DNA of 64,000 bases from Paraburkholderia panacisoli (GTDB lineage Bacteria > Pseudomonadota > Gammaproteobacteria > Burkholderiales > Burkholderiaceae). The DNA is taken from NCBI RefSeq assembly GCF_008369935.1, contig NZ_VTUZ01000006.1, forward strand, positions 186,001-250,000, written 5' to 3'. Shown here piece by piece: positions 26,330-35,197 of the stretch; positions within the stretch are counted from its first letter, which is position 1; every line of letters starts with the position of its first letter. A program made the translations under genes and the position numbers. The notes beneath the pieces are model-generated. The model did no database searches. It was not told where the DNA came from and saw only the letters and a program-made list of their open reading frames with translations.

Positions 26330-27843
26330 CGCAGGCGCCCGCGCAAACAGCGCATCGCGCTCAGGGCGGCGACGCCGCCGGCGATGAGCGCGCCGCGCCC
26401 TCGCCGCTCGCCGCGCGGCTCGTGCCCTACGGTTTTGCCCGCAGCGGCCAGATTCTGGTCGCGCATCAGCACCCGGACAGCCTCGAAGTGTGGATCAGCG
26501 AGCGCACCAGCGATGCCGCGCTCGCCGAAGTCGCGCGTAACTTCGGCGCGGTGTCGGTCGTGCGGCTGTCCGCCGACGAACTCGCGCAGGCGATCAACCA
26601 GGCGTATGCGCGCCACGACGGCAGCGCCGCGCAAGTGGTCGGCGAAGTGGAAGGCGAAGTCGACCTGTCGCGTCTGATGCAGGACATCCCCGAAGTCGAG
26701 GATCTGCTCGAATCCGAAGACGACGCGCCGATCATCCGCATGATCAACGCGCTGCTCACGCAAGCGGCGCGCGAGCAGGCGTCGGATATTCACATCGAAC
26801 CGTTCGAGAATGCGTCGGTGGTGCGCTTCCGCGTCGACGGCACGCTGCGCGACGTGGTGCGGCCGAAGAAGGCGCTGCACGGCGCGCTGATCTCGCGGAT
26901 CAAGATCATGGCGCAGCTCGATATCGCTGAAAAGCGTCTGCCGCAGGACGGCCGCATCACGTTGCGCGTCGGCGGCCGTCCGGTCGACGTACGCGTGTCG
27001 ACGCTGCCGACCGGCCACGGTGAACGCGCGGTGCTGCGTCTGCTGGAGAAAGACGCGTCGCGCCTGAACCTCGAAGCGCTCGGCATGGGGCCGGACACAC
27101 TCGGCAAATTCGATAAGCTGATCGGCAAGCCGCACGGCATCGTGCTGGTGACCGGCCCGACCGGCTCGGGTAAGACGACCACGCTGTATGCGGCGATGTC
27201 GCGGCTCGAAACGGCCACCACCAACATCATGACGGTCGAAGACCCGATCGAATACGACCTTTCGGGCATCGGCCAGACACAGGTCAACGAGCGGATCGGC
27301 ATGACCTTCGCACGCGCGTTGCGCTCGATTCTGCGGCAGGATCCGGACGTCATCATGATTGGTGAAATCCGCGACCTCGAAACCGCGCAGATCGCGGTGC
27401 AGGCGTCGCTGACCGGCCACCTCGTGCTGGCGACGCTGCACACGAACGACGCGGCTTCGGCGGTCACGCGTTTGACCGACATGGGCGTCGAACCGTATCT
27501 GCTGGCGTCGTCGTTGCTCGGCGTGCTGGCGCAGCGGCTCGTGCGGCGGCTGTGCACGGTATGCCGCGAAGAGCGCACCGAAGCAGACGGCAGCGTGCGC
27601 TGGCATCCGGTCGGCTGCGATCGCTGCGGCCATTCCGGATATGCGGGACGGCGCGGCGTGTACGAACTGCTGCTGATCGACGACACGATCCGCGCGCAGG
27701 TCCACCGCAATGCGGCCGACGCGGATATTCTCGCGGCCGGCCGCGAGCAAGGCATGCGCACGTTGCGCGAAGATGCGGACCGTTGGCTCGCGTCCGGGCT
27801 GACGTCGCTTGAAGAAGTCATTCGCGTGACGGGCGGAGCATAA
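26326..27843 (+). CDS. gspE: type II secretion system ATPase GspE
   Basis: GspE is the cytoplasmic hexameric ATPase that powers pseudopilus assembly. I place the start at GTG 26326, which overlaps the gspD stop (GTGA) and gives a normal 505-residue protein; a frame reaching back to 25894 would lie entirely within gspD. Walker A is VTGPTGSGKTTTLY, the Asp box ILRQDPDVIMIGEIRD and the His box TGHLVLATLHTNDA follow, and a tetracysteine zinc module (CTVC...CDRCG) precedes the C-terminus, as in canonical GspE. Confidence 0.95.
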   Translation: MTQAPAQTAHRAQGGDAAGDERAAPSPLAARLVPYGFARSGQILVAHQHPDSLEVWISERTSDAALAEVARNFGAVSVVRLSADELAQAINQAYARHDGSAAQVVGEVEGEVDLSRLMQDIPEVEDLLESEDDAPIIRMINALLTQAAREQASDIHIEPFENASVVRFRVDGTLRDVVRPKKALHGALISRIKIMAQLDIAEKRLPQDGRITLRVGGRPVDVRVSTLPTGHGERAVLRLLEKDASRLNLEALGMGPDTLGKFDKLIGKPHGIVLVTGPTGSGKTTTLYAAMSRLETATTNIMTVEDPIEYDLSGIGQTQVNERIGMTFARALRSILRQDPDVIMIGEIRDLETAQIAVQASLTGHLVLATLHTNDAASAVTRLTDMGVEPYLLASSLLGVLAQRLVRRLCTVCREERTEADGSVRWHPVGCDRCGHSGYAGRRGVYELLLIDDTIRAQVHRNAADADILAAGREQGMRTLREDADRWLASGLTSLEEVIRVTGGA

Positions 27844-27847
27844 GCGC

Positions 27848-29065
27848 ATGCCGGCATTTCGTTTCGAAGCGATCGACGCGTCGGGTAAGGCCCAAAAGGG
27901 TGTGCTCGACGCGGACAGCGCGCGCGGCGCGCGCACCAACCTGCGCTCGCAGGGACTCACACCGCTCGTCGTGGAACCGGCCGCGTCGCGCACGCGCGGC
28001 GAGCGCAATCAGCGCTTGTCGTTGGGGCGGCGTTTGTCGCAGCGCGAACAGGCGATCCTGACGCGTCAGCTGGCCAGTCTGCTGATTGCCGGCTTGCCGC
28101 TCGACGAAGCGCTCGCGGTGCTCACCGAACAGTCGGAGCGCGACTACATCCGCGAGCTGATGGCGTCGATTCGCGCGGAAGTGCTCGGCGGCCACTCGCT
28201 CGCCAATGCGCTGACGCAGCATCCGAAAGACTTCCCTGAAATCTACCGCGCGCTGGTGGCCGCCGGCGAACACACCGGCAAGCTCGGTCTGGTGCTGTCG
28301 CGGCTCGCCGACTACATCGAACAACGCAACGCGCTGAAGCAGAAGATCGTGCTCGCGTTCACGTACCCGGCCGTCGTGACGCTCATCGCGTTCGGCATTG
28401 TCACGTTTCTGTTGAGCTACGTGGTGCCGCAAGTGGTGAACGTGTTCGCCAGCACCAAGCAGCAACTGCCCATCCTCACCGTGATGATGATGGCGCTGTC
28501 CGGCTTCGTGCGGAACTGGTGGTGGGCCATGCTGATCGGCGTGTCCGTGCTGGTGTATCTGGTGCGCTCGGTGCTGAAGCAAACCGGTCCGCGCCTCGCG
28601 TTCGACCGCTGGCTGCTGACCGCGCCGCTGCTCGGCAAACTCGTGCGCGGCTACAACACCGTGCGCTTTGCCAGCACGCTCGGCATTCTGACGGCGGCGG
28701 GCGTGCCGATTCTGCGCGCGCTGCAAGCCGCCGCCGAAACGCTCAGCAACAACGCGATGCGCGAGAACATCGACGACGCGATCGTGCGGGTGCGCGAAGG
28801 CACGTCGCTGTCGCGCGCGCTCGGCAATACGAAGACGTTTCCGCCGGTGCTGGTGCACCTGATCCGTTCGGGCGAAGCGACCGGCGACGTGACGACCATG
28901 CTCGACCGCGCGGCCGACGGTGAAGCGCGCGAACTGGAGCGCCGCACGATGTTCCTGACGAGCCTGCTGGAGCCACTGCTGATTCTGGCGATGGGGGGCG
29001 TGGTGCTGGTGATCGTGCTGGCGGTGATGCTGCCGATCATCGAGTTGAACAACCTCGTGCAGTAA
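27848..29065 (+). CDS. gspF: type II secretion system inner-membrane platform protein GspF
   Basis: The 405-residue polytopic protein has two homologous cytoplasmic helical domains and three membrane segments. LTRQLASLLIAGLPLDEAL and the YPAVVTLIAFGIVTFLLSYVVPQ helix are typical, and the C-terminal EPLLILAMGGVVLVIVLAVMLPI ends the family profile (quoted in parts). It follows gspE by 4 bp. A stem of alternating GC (29165-29183) lies between its stop and the reversed gspC stop and may limit convergent transcription. Confidence 0.94.
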   Translation: MPAFRFEAIDASGKAQKGVLDADSARGARTNLRSQGLTPLVVEPAASRTRGERNQRLSLGRRLSQREQAILTRQLASLLIAGLPLDEALAVLTEQSERDYIRELMASIRAEVLGGHSLANALTQHPKDFPEIYRALVAAGEHTGKLGLVLSRLADYIEQRNALKQKIVLAFTYPAVVTLIAFGIVTFLLSYVVPQVVNVFASTKQQLPILTVMMMALSGFVRNWWWAMLIGVSVLVYLVRSVLKQTGPRLAFDRWLLTAPLLGKLVRGYNTVRFASTLGILTAAGVPILRALQAAAETLSNNAMRENIDDAIVRVREGTSLSRALGNTKTFPPVLVHLIRSGEATGDVTTMLDRAADGEARELERRTMFLTSLLEPLLILAMGGVVLVIVLAVMLPIIELNNLVQ

Positions 29066-29164
29066 CGCGGGGGAACGGGCGGATTGCGCGGTGTGTGCGT
29101 GACGGCTGCGACGGCCGCGCAATCGGTTAAGACGGCTAACGCGTTCGAAGCGGTTGAAGCAGCA

Positions 29165-29183
29165 ACGCGCGCGCTGCGCGCGT
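29165..29183. terminator. GC hairpin between convergent gspF and gspC
   Basis: ACGCGCGC (29165-29172) pairs with GCGCGCGT (29176-29183) across a 3-nt loop, just after the gspC stop codon on the minus strand. There is no clear U-tract. Confidence 0.4.
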
Positions 29184-29188
29184 CGACT

Positions 29189-29611
29189 TTAGCGGACGTA
29201 GATCGTGGGACCGCCCGCGTTAGCGGGCAAGAAGACTTCGGAGTGCGTTCCGTTGCGATCGATGATGATCGAGCGGGCGCGGACTTCGGAGAGTTTGGTG
29301 CCTTGCATCAGCGTGCTGCCGAGCGACACCGCATGCGGCGGTTCGCCGCCCACGCTGACGATCGCCGCGGCGCCTTCATGCAGCGCGAGGATGCCGAACA
29401 GATGCACGTCCTGGTTGATATTGCGCGTGAGCTGGCCGCCGAACAGCGTCGCCGCCTGGTCGGTCGAGACTTGCGCGTGCGCGGCGGCGGCGGGCAACGG
29501 CGCACCGGACATGGTGGTGAGCATGATGACCCAGTAAGTCAGCGTCGCACAGAACACGGCGAACAGTGCGAGCGACAGAAGGCGAATTTGGATGGTGTTC
29601 ATGCGCATCAT
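29189..29611 (-). CDS. gspC: short GspC-type type II secretion protein, reversed within the gsp locus
   Basis: The 140-residue product has one N-terminal membrane helix (SLALFAVFCATLTYWVIML) and a periplasmic homology region (HLFGILALHEGAAAIVSV, then AVSLGSTLMQGTKLSEV and IIIDRNG) that binds the secretin in canonical GspC. It ends right after that region, so the C-terminal PDZ or coiled-coil domain of classical GspC (about 270-300 residues) is absent. It is encoded opposite to its neighbours between gspF and gspG and would be read from the 149-bp divergent gspC-gspG spacer. ATG codons at 29611, 29608 and 29602 are all possible starts. Confidence 0.82.
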   Translation of the reverse strand: MMRMNTIQIRLLSLALFAVFCATLTYWVIMLTTMSGAPLPAAAAHAQVSTDQAATLFGGQLTRNINQDVHLFGILALHEGAAAIVSVGGEPPHAVSLGSTLMQGTKLSEVRARSIIIDRNGTHSEVFLPANAGGPTIYVR

Positions 29612-29760
29612 TGTACGGACTATTGTGAAAATTGAGTTGTGTTGAAACCCATCAACACCATGACATTAAAATGACCGGCCGGGCGTGTTCAATAGCGGCC
29701 TGATAGCTGACCAGCGAATCCCGCCCAGTCGAAAATTCATCTGAAAAGAGGTAGGAACTT

Positions 29761-30225
29761 ATGCAACTGTCGATCACTCGCCGTACTGACATCGCGGGTT
29801 CGCGCAGCCGTCGTCAGCGTGGTTTCACGCTGATCGAAATCATGGTCGTGATTGCGATTCTGGGCATTCTGGCCGCGTTGATCGTGCCGAAAATCATGAG
29901 CCGCCCGGACGAAGCGCGCCGTGTCGCCGCCAAGCAGGACATCGGCACGGTGATGCAGGCGCTCAAGCTCTACCGTCTCGACAACGGCCGCTATCCGACT
30001 CAGGAGCAAGGCCTGCGCGCGCTGATCGAAAAGCCGGCGACCGATCCGGTGCCGAACAACTGGAAGGACGGCGGCTACCTCGAGCGTCTGCCGAACGATC
30101 CGTGGGGCAATGCCTACCAGTTTCTGAATCCGGGTGTGCATGGCGAGATCGACGTGTTCAGCTACGGCGCGGACGGCAAGGCGGGCGGCGAAGGCAATGA
30201 TTCCGATGTCGGCTCGTGGCAATAG
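29761..30225 (+). CDS. gspG: type II secretion system major pseudopilin GspG
   Basis: The 154-residue prepilin has a 20-residue basic leader ending in RRQRG, cleaved before FTLIEIMVVIAILGILAAL, with the conserved Glu at position +5 of the mature protein. The globular domain shows the GspG features DNGRYPTQEQGL, the WKDGGYLERLPNDPWGNAY stretch and an acidic calcium-binding C-terminal loop (GGEGNDSDVGSW). TAGGAACTT precedes the ATG. It begins the second run of plus-strand gsp genes. Confidence 0.95.
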   Translation: MQLSITRRTDIAGSRSRRQRGFTLIEIMVVIAILGILAALIVPKIMSRPDEARRVAAKQDIGTVMQALKLYRLDNGRYPTQEQGLRALIEKPATDPVPNNWKDGGYLERLPNDPWGNAYQFLNPGVHGEIDVFSYGADGKAGGEGNDSDVGSWQ

Positions 30226-30372
30226 ACGCCGCTGGGCGTCACGTGGGCAACTTGAGCAACCTCATCGTCATGCGCGTGAGCGCTTCGCTGTTCGCCCTGC
30301 TGTCTGATGAAGCGCGCATGTTTATCGATGCATCGTCGTTTGATTTTTAGTTGATCGTTGGTGGCCGGCACT

Positions 30373-30930
30373 ATGCGTATGTCCGCTTGCAAGTCCCGTG
30401 TGGACACTCCGTGTACGGCTTCGCCGTCGCGCGCGGGGTGGGCCGGCGCGCGTCGCTCGCGTGAGCCGCGTGGCCCGCGCCGCGCAGTCGGTTTCACGCT
30501 GCTCGAAATGATGGTGGTGCTCGTCATCGCGGGCCTGCTGGTGTCGCTGACCGCGCTGACGATGACGCGCAATCCCCGCACCGATCTGAACGAGGAAGCG
30601 CAGCGTCTCGCGCTACTGTTCGAATCGGCCGGCGACGAAGCGCAGGTGCGCGCGCGGCCCATCGCATGGCAACCGCTCGAAGGCGGCTTTCGTTTCGACC
30701 AGCGTACTGAAGACGGCTGGCGTCCGCTGCGCGACGACCTGCTCGGGCCGCGTCAGTGGGAAGGCGGCGTGACCGGCGTGACGATCAGCTACCCGGGCTC
30801 GGATTCGCAACCCAGCCGCGTCGTGTTCGGCACCGAAGCGATCGACGTGCCGGTCCAGGTCACGCTGTTTTCGGCGGCCGGGCGCGCGACGATCGTCGGC
30901 ACCGGCAATGGCCGCTATGAGGTGCACTGA
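30373..30930 (+). CDS. gspH: type II secretion system minor pseudopilin GspH
   Basis: A 185-residue minor pseudopilin with a prepilin cleavage site GFTLLEMMVVLVIAGLLVSL preceded by an unusually long, Arg/Pro-rich leader of about 40 residues. The conserved Glu of the N-terminal helix is present. The body has the GspH-type beta region with WQPLEGGFRF and DGWRPL. The start is uncertain: ATG 30373 is used here, but TTG 30358, GTG 30361 or ATG 30379 are possible, and none has a strong ribosome site. The stop is 1 bp before the gspI ATG. Confidence 0.85.
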   Translation: MRMSACKSRVDTPCTASPSRAGWAGARRSREPRGPRRAVGFTLLEMMVVLVIAGLLVSLTALTMTRNPRTDLNEEAQRLALLFESAGDEAQVRARPIAWQPLEGGFRFDQRTEDGWRPLRDDLLGPRQWEGGVTGVTISYPGSDSQPSRVVFGTEAIDVPVQVTLFSAAGRATIVGTGNGRYEVH

Positions 30931-30931
30931 G

Positions 30932-31360
30932 ATGCGTGGTTGCAGTAGCAGTAGCTCGAGCAGGACGGCGCGCGGCAGTGTCGAGCGTGCGCAGCGCGGC
31001 TTCACGATGATCGAAGTGCTGGTGGCGCTGGCGATCATCGCGGTGGCGCTGGCGGCGTCGTTGCGCGCGGTCGGCAGTCTCGCGAGCGGCGAAGCCGATT
31101 TGCACCGGCGTTTGCTGGCGGGCTGGAGCGCGGACAACGCGCTCGCGCAATTGCGTCTGACGCATGCGTGGCCGAACGTCGGCGACACGAGCTTCGATTG
31201 TTCGCAAGGCAATTTGCAGTTGATCTGCACCGAGCATGTGACGGCGACGCCGAATCCGGTGTTCCGGCGTGTGGAAGTGATGGTGACGATGCCTGGGCGT
31301 TCCGGCAATCTCGCCCAGATGGTCACGGTGGTCGCGAATGAAAACAACCGCTCGCTCTGA
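30932..31360 (+). CDS. gspI: type II secretion system minor pseudopilin GspI
   Basis: The 142-residue prepilin has a Ser/Arg-rich leader and the cleavage site RGFTMIEVLVALAIIAVALA, with Glu at +5. A GspI-type C-terminal region follows (WSADNALAQLRL, GRSGNLAQMVTVV). GspI nucleates the pseudopilus tip with GspJ and GspK. ATG 30932 follows the gspH stop directly; earlier ATGs lie within gspH. It overlaps gspJ by 23 bp. Confidence 0.9.
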   Translation: MRGCSSSSSSRTARGSVERAQRGFTMIEVLVALAIIAVALAASLRAVGSLASGEADLHRRLLAGWSADNALAQLRLTHAWPNVGDTSFDCSQGNLQLICTEHVTATPNPVFRRVEVMVTMPGRSGNLAQMVTVVANENNRSL

Positions 31361-32015
31361 GCGCCGCCGCCGATCGGGCGCGCGCGGCTTCACGCTGATC
31401 GAACTGCTGGTCGCGATCGCGATCATGGCGGTGATCGCCGTGCTGTCGTGGCGCGGGCTCGACCAGATCATCCGCGGCCGCACGACCATCACGAACGCGA
31501 TGGAAGACGAACGCGTCTTTGCGCAATTGTTCGACCAGATGCGGATCGACGCTCGCCAGGCCGCGTCCGACGACGAATCGGGGCAGGCGGCGATTTCGGT
31601 GTCGGGCAGCACGTTGCAGATCGTGCGTCAGATGACCTTGCCGGGCACGGCGCCGCGTCTGCAGGTGGTGCGTTACCAGGTGTCCGATGGACGCGTGACC
31701 CGTTACGCGTCGCCGCCACTCGGCAATGCCGGCGATTTGCGGCGCGCGCTGAGCGGCAGCGAAGGCGAAGGATGGTCTGCGGTGCCGTTGATGGGCGGCG
31801 TCGGTGCGATCTCCGCGCGGCTTTACGTGCCGAGAGTCGGCTGGACCACGCAGATGAATGACGTGCAGAGCGCGATTACCGAAGCCAACAATAACCTGAA
31901 GGTGCCGGGGCTCGGCAATGGGCCGCTGCCGCGCTCGGTGACGGGGCTGGAAGTGAGCGTCGGAGCACGCTCGCTGGCGCGGCCCGTCACGCGCGTTTTT
32001 CTGATCGGAGAATGA
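31338..32015 (+). CDS. gspJ: type II secretion system minor pseudopilin GspJ
   Basis: The 225-residue prepilin has a short basic leader (MKTTARSERRRRSGARG) and the mature N-terminus FTLIELLVAIAIMAVIAVLS with the conserved Glu. The GspJ pattern WRGLDQIIRGR, where the first helix continues, and the large beta domain are present. It overlaps gspI and ends 1 bp before gspK, so it is translationally linked to both. Confidence 0.92.
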   Translation: MKTTARSERRRRSGARGFTLIELLVAIAIMAVIAVLSWRGLDQIIRGRTTITNAMEDERVFAQLFDQMRIDARQAASDDESGQAAISVSGSTLQIVRQMTLPGTAPRLQVVRYQVSDGRVTRYASPPLGNAGDLRRALSGSEGEGWSAVPLMGGVGAISARLYVPRVGWTTQMNDVQSAITEANNNLKVPGLGNGPLPRSVTGLEVSVGARSLARPVTRVFLIGE

Positions 32016-32016
32016 A

Positions 32017-33234
32017 ATGAGGTTCTCCTGGTTGTCTGTGCGACGGGCTTCATCTTCTTCGCTGGCTGGCGAGGCGCGCATAGGTGCGCATGCGAACACG
32101 CCTGCCCCTTGTGCAACTCGCTTCCGCGTGCGCGGCCAACCGGCGCCACGCCGGGCGTCTCACGCACAACAGGAAGGTGCGGCCATCATCAGCGCGCTGC
32201 TCGTCGTCGCGCTCTCGGCGATCCTGGTGTCGGGCATGCTGTGGCGCCAGCAGGTCCAGATTCGCCGGATCGAAAACCAGCGGCTGCTCTCGCAGGCGCA
32301 CTGGGTCGCACGCGGCGCGCTGGACTGGACGCGTCTGATCCTGCGCTCCGAAGGCGATACGTCGGCCGGCATCACATACTTAGGCGGACTGTGGGGCGTG
32401 CCGATTGCGAAGACTCGCCTGTCCGATTTCCTCGGCCAGATCGGCGAGGTCAGAGCCGAGCAGGGTGGCGCAACCTACCTGTCCGGGTCGATCGAAGACG
32501 CGCAGGCGAAATTCAATCTACGCAATCTGGTGTCGAGCCCCACGCCCGGCGTGATGCAACTGAACCTCGAACAGATCGGCGCGTATCAGCGTCTGCTCGT
32601 GTCGCTCGGCGTGAACAGCCAACTCGCGAAAACCACTGCCGTGCAGTTGCGCAAAAGCCTCTTGCAATCGGCGACCCGCTTCCAGACCGTCACGTCCAAC
32701 ACCAGCACCATCAGCAGTGCGCCCTCACCGACCGTCGAGGGTGGCGCCACCGGCAGCAACTTCACCGACAAGCCCGGTCTCGCAGACGACGAAGACAACG
32801 GAGCGGGCGTGCCGCTGCAAATGACCAGCGTCGACTCGCTGCTCGACATTCAGGGCTACACGCCGGAGATGGTCGCGCGCTTGCGCCCCTTCGTCACCGT
32901 GCTGCCGACCGTTACGGCGGTGAACATGAACACGGCGTCGGCCGAAGTGATCGCGGCGGTCGTGCCGGGCATGAGCCAGTCGGCTGCGCAGGGTTTCGTC
33001 GCGAGCCGGAAGACGGTGTTTTTCCACAATGTCGGCGACGTGGAGCTCGCGTTGCGCGGCGCCGGCGTGCAATCAGTCTCGATCGATCCGAGCCAGATGG
33101 ACGTCAACTCGAGCTACTTTTTGATCCACGGCCGCGTGCAGCACGAACGCGCCGAAGTGGACCGCACGACCCTCGTCTATCGCGACGCGATGACTCACAC
33201 TACGCGTATCGTGCGGGTACAAGACCAACTATGA
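32017..33234 (+). CDS. gspK: type II secretion system pseudopilus tip protein GspK
   Basis: A 405-residue tip pseudopilin. The cleavage site is in QQEGAAIISALLVVALSAIL; as in other GspK proteins the mature protein lacks the Glu at +5. The leader is unusually long (about 53 residues). The large helical insertion typical of GspK (about residues 150-330) includes MTSVDSLLDIQGYTPEMVARL and the helix-hairpin-helix-like NMNTASAEVIAAVVPGM. An internal start nearer the leader cannot be excluded. Its stop overlaps a small ORF preceding gspL. Confidence 0.9.
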   Translation: MRFSWLSVRRASSSSLAGEARIGAHANTPAPCATRFRVRGQPAPRRASHAQQEGAAIISALLVVALSAILVSGMLWRQQVQIRRIENQRLLSQAHWVARGALDWTRLILRSEGDTSAGITYLGGLWGVPIAKTRLSDFLGQIGEVRAEQGGATYLSGSIEDAQAKFNLRNLVSSPTPGVMQLNLEQIGAYQRLLVSLGVNSQLAKTTAVQLRKSLLQSATRFQTVTSNTSTISSAPSPTVEGGATGSNFTDKPGLADDEDNGAGVPLQMTSVDSLLDIQGYTPEMVARLRPFVTVLPTVTAVNMNTASAEVIAAVVPGMSQSAAQGFVASRKTVFFHNVGDVELALRGAGVQSVSIDPSQMDVNSSYFLIHGRVQHERAEVDRTTLVYRDAMTHTTRIVRVQDQL

Positions 33235-33266
33235 ACAACGCAATTCCCAGAGAGAGTGGCCTTTGA
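33231..33266 (+). CDS. 11-codon coupling ORF between gspK and gspL
   Basis: ATG at 33231-33233 overlaps the gspK stop (ATGA). The frame encodes 11 residues (MNNAIPRESGL), and its stop at 33264-33266 overlaps the TTG start of gspL (TTGA). This could carry ribosomes from gspK into gspL, which begins with a rare TTG. The GAGAG Shine-Dalgarno for gspL lies within the small ORF. Translation is unproven. Confidence 0.35.
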   Translation: MNNAIPRESGL

Positions 33267-34675
33267 GCACGCTGATCGTCCTACTGCCGCCGCGTGATCC
33301 GGCGGTGCCATCGCAGGAATGGCAACTGCCGGAGCTGCCGTTCGTGCTGCTCGACAAGTCGGGCCGCACCCAGCGCGCCGGCCGCTCCGCGCTCGCACTG
33401 CTGCCGCGAGCGTCGACGACCGTGCTGATGGTCGCCGCGCGTGACCTGCTAATGATGCCGACCACGCTGCCGCCGCTGCGCGGTCCGAAGCTGCGTCAGG
33501 CGCTGCCCAATATCGTCGAGGATCAGCTGATCCAGGACCCGCAAACCTGCCACATCGCGGTCGATCCGCAACCGCTCGCGGGCGGTCGGCAGTTGCTGGC
33601 GATCATCGATCGCGGCTGGTTCCGCTTCGTCTGCGAAGCGTTCACGACGGCCGGTCACCGCAGCCTGCGCGCGGTGCCGGTCACGCGTTGCCTGCCGCAG
33701 GCCGCCGCGCCGCGCGATACGCCCGCCGAAGTCGCGGAACTGGTCAACGCGGGCGAACCGGCCACGGCGGGCCCGGCCAGCGTCACGACTGCGCTGCCGG
33801 GCGCTGGGCCCGTGGTGGCGCCGGACATCGCCGCCGTGGTGCCGATGGTGGCCGTCGTGCTCGGCGCGGTGGTGCAGACCGCGCCCGCGATGCTGCTGGA
33901 AGGCGCAGTCGAAAGCGGCGTGCCGCGCGTCGAACTGGCGATTGCGCGCGGCGTGCAAGGCGAAGGGCTGGCGGTGCCGGCCAATGCGGTGAACGGCACG
34001 CTCGGCGCGCTCGCCGGCGCGGCGCCGGTGTCGCTGTACATGCTGACCGAAGCGCCGGGCAACGAGCCGAGCCTCGCCGCGACGAGTCCGGCGCGGCTGG
34101 CGGCGCATGTCCACGGCGCGAGTCCGCTGCCGTTCGAGCAGCTCGCGCGGCGCGCGCTGGAATGCCGCTTCGACCTGTGCCAGTTCGAGTTCGCGTCGCA
34201 GCCCTGGCGGCTCGACCGCGCGACGATGCGGCGTCTGCGTCTGCCGGTGCTGCTGGCAGTCAGCGCGCTGGTGATCGCGATTGTCGGCGCGAACGTGCAG
34301 TGGCTGATGCTCGCGCGCCAACGCGACGCGATCAACAAGGACATGACCCACCTGCTGCTCGACACCTTCCCCAAAACGACGGTCGTGCTCGATGCGCCCG
34401 ACCAGATGTCGCGCCAGTTGCAGCAGTTGCGGGTGGCGGCGGGCGAACTGTCGCCGGATGATTTCCTGTCGCTTGCCGACGGCCTCGCGCGTTCGCTCGC
34501 GCCGGTGCCGGTCAACGGCATCGCCGGGCTCGACTATCACGACCGGCGCCTCGAGGTGACATTCAAACCCGAGACCAAGATCGACCCCGACTTTGCGAAG
34601 CGCCTCGCGCGCAACGGACTGAACGGCGCGATCGACAGCAATACCGGCAAGTGGACCATCAGGAACGGACAATGA
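33263..34675 (+). CDS. gspL: type II secretion system inner-membrane protein GspL
   Basis: The 470-residue bitopic protein links the ATPase GspE to the periplasm. The N-terminal cytoplasmic actin-like region includes LPNIVEDQLIQDPQTCHIA; a central Ala/Val/Gly-rich stretch (around residues 150-270) is poorly conserved. One membrane helix (LPVLLAVSALVIAIVGANV) and a short periplasmic ferredoxin-like domain ending KWTIRNGQ follow. The start is TTG 33263 with GAGAG upstream. It overlaps gspM by ATGA. Confidence 0.9.
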   Translation: MSTLIVLLPPRDPAVPSQEWQLPELPFVLLDKSGRTQRAGRSALALLPRASTTVLMVAARDLLMMPTTLPPLRGPKLRQALPNIVEDQLIQDPQTCHIAVDPQPLAGGRQLLAIIDRGWFRFVCEAFTTAGHRSLRAVPVTRCLPQAAAPRDTPAEVAELVNAGEPATAGPASVTTALPGAGPVVAPDIAAVVPMVAVVLGAVVQTAPAMLLEGAVESGVPRVELAIARGVQGEGLAVPANAVNGTLGALAGAAPVSLYMLTEAPGNEPSLAATSPARLAAHVHGASPLPFEQLARRALECRFDLCQFEFASQPWRLDRATMRRLRLPVLLAVSALVIAIVGANVQWLMLARQRDAINKDMTHLLLDTFPKTTVVLDAPDQMSRQLQQLRVAAGELSPDDFLSLADGLARSLAPVPVNGIAGLDYHDRRLEVTFKPETKIDPDFAKRLARNGLNGAIDSNTGKWTIRNGQ

Positions 34676-35175
34676 AAGCTGAACTCGCTCAAACATGGGC
34701 CGGCTTCTGGGACCAGCGCACCGAGCGCGAAAAAAACCTGCTGACGTGGGGCGGCGGCGTGCTCGCCGTGGTGGTCGCGTGGTCGGTGCTGTGGGCGCCG
34801 GCGCAGGAGGGCCGCGCGCATCTGCGTGAATCGCTGCCCAGCCTGCAACGGCAGCTTGCGCAGATGACCGCGCAGGCGAACGAGGCGCGTTCGCTGTCGG
34901 CGGCCGCGCAAGGTGTCGCGCCGACCGGCGGCGCACTGAAGGACGCCCTCACCGCGTCGCTCAACGATCATGGCCTCGCCGCGACGCAGGTGCAGGTGAT
35001 CGGCAATGCGGTGCAGATCCAGATGAAGAACGCGTCGTTCCCGGCGTGGACGGCCTGGGTCGACGATGCGCGCAAGCAGTTCAAGGTGCAGATCGTCGAA
35101 GCACATGTCACCGCGCTCAAGGAAGACGGCCAGGTGGATCTGACCGCGTCGTTGCAGCCATCGACCGTGAAATGA
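34672..35175 (+). CDS. gspM: type II secretion system protein GspM
   Basis: The 167-residue bitopic protein has a short cytoplasmic N-terminus (WDQRTEREKNLLTWG), a membrane helix (GGVLAVVVAWSVLWAPA), a coiled-coil-like segment and a C-terminal periplasmic ferredoxin-like domain. It partners GspL. The start ATG at 34672 overlaps the gspL stop, so the upstream frame from 34651 is rejected. Confidence 0.92.
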   Translation: MKAELAQTWAGFWDQRTEREKNLLTWGGGVLAVVVAWSVLWAPAQEGRAHLRESLPSLQRQLAQMTAQANEARSLSAAAQGVAPTGGALKDALTASLNDHGLAATQVQVIGNAVQIQMKNASFPAWTAWVDDARKQFKVQIVEAHVTALKEDGQVDLTASLQPSTVK

Positions 35176-35197
35176 GCGCGTCGTCACGGGGTTTCGC

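Noticed and set aside
26218..28008. A 596-codon minus-strand open frame opposite gspE and gspF
   Set aside because: It is a shadow of gspE with the same low-information composition; gspE motifs are unambiguous on the plus strand.
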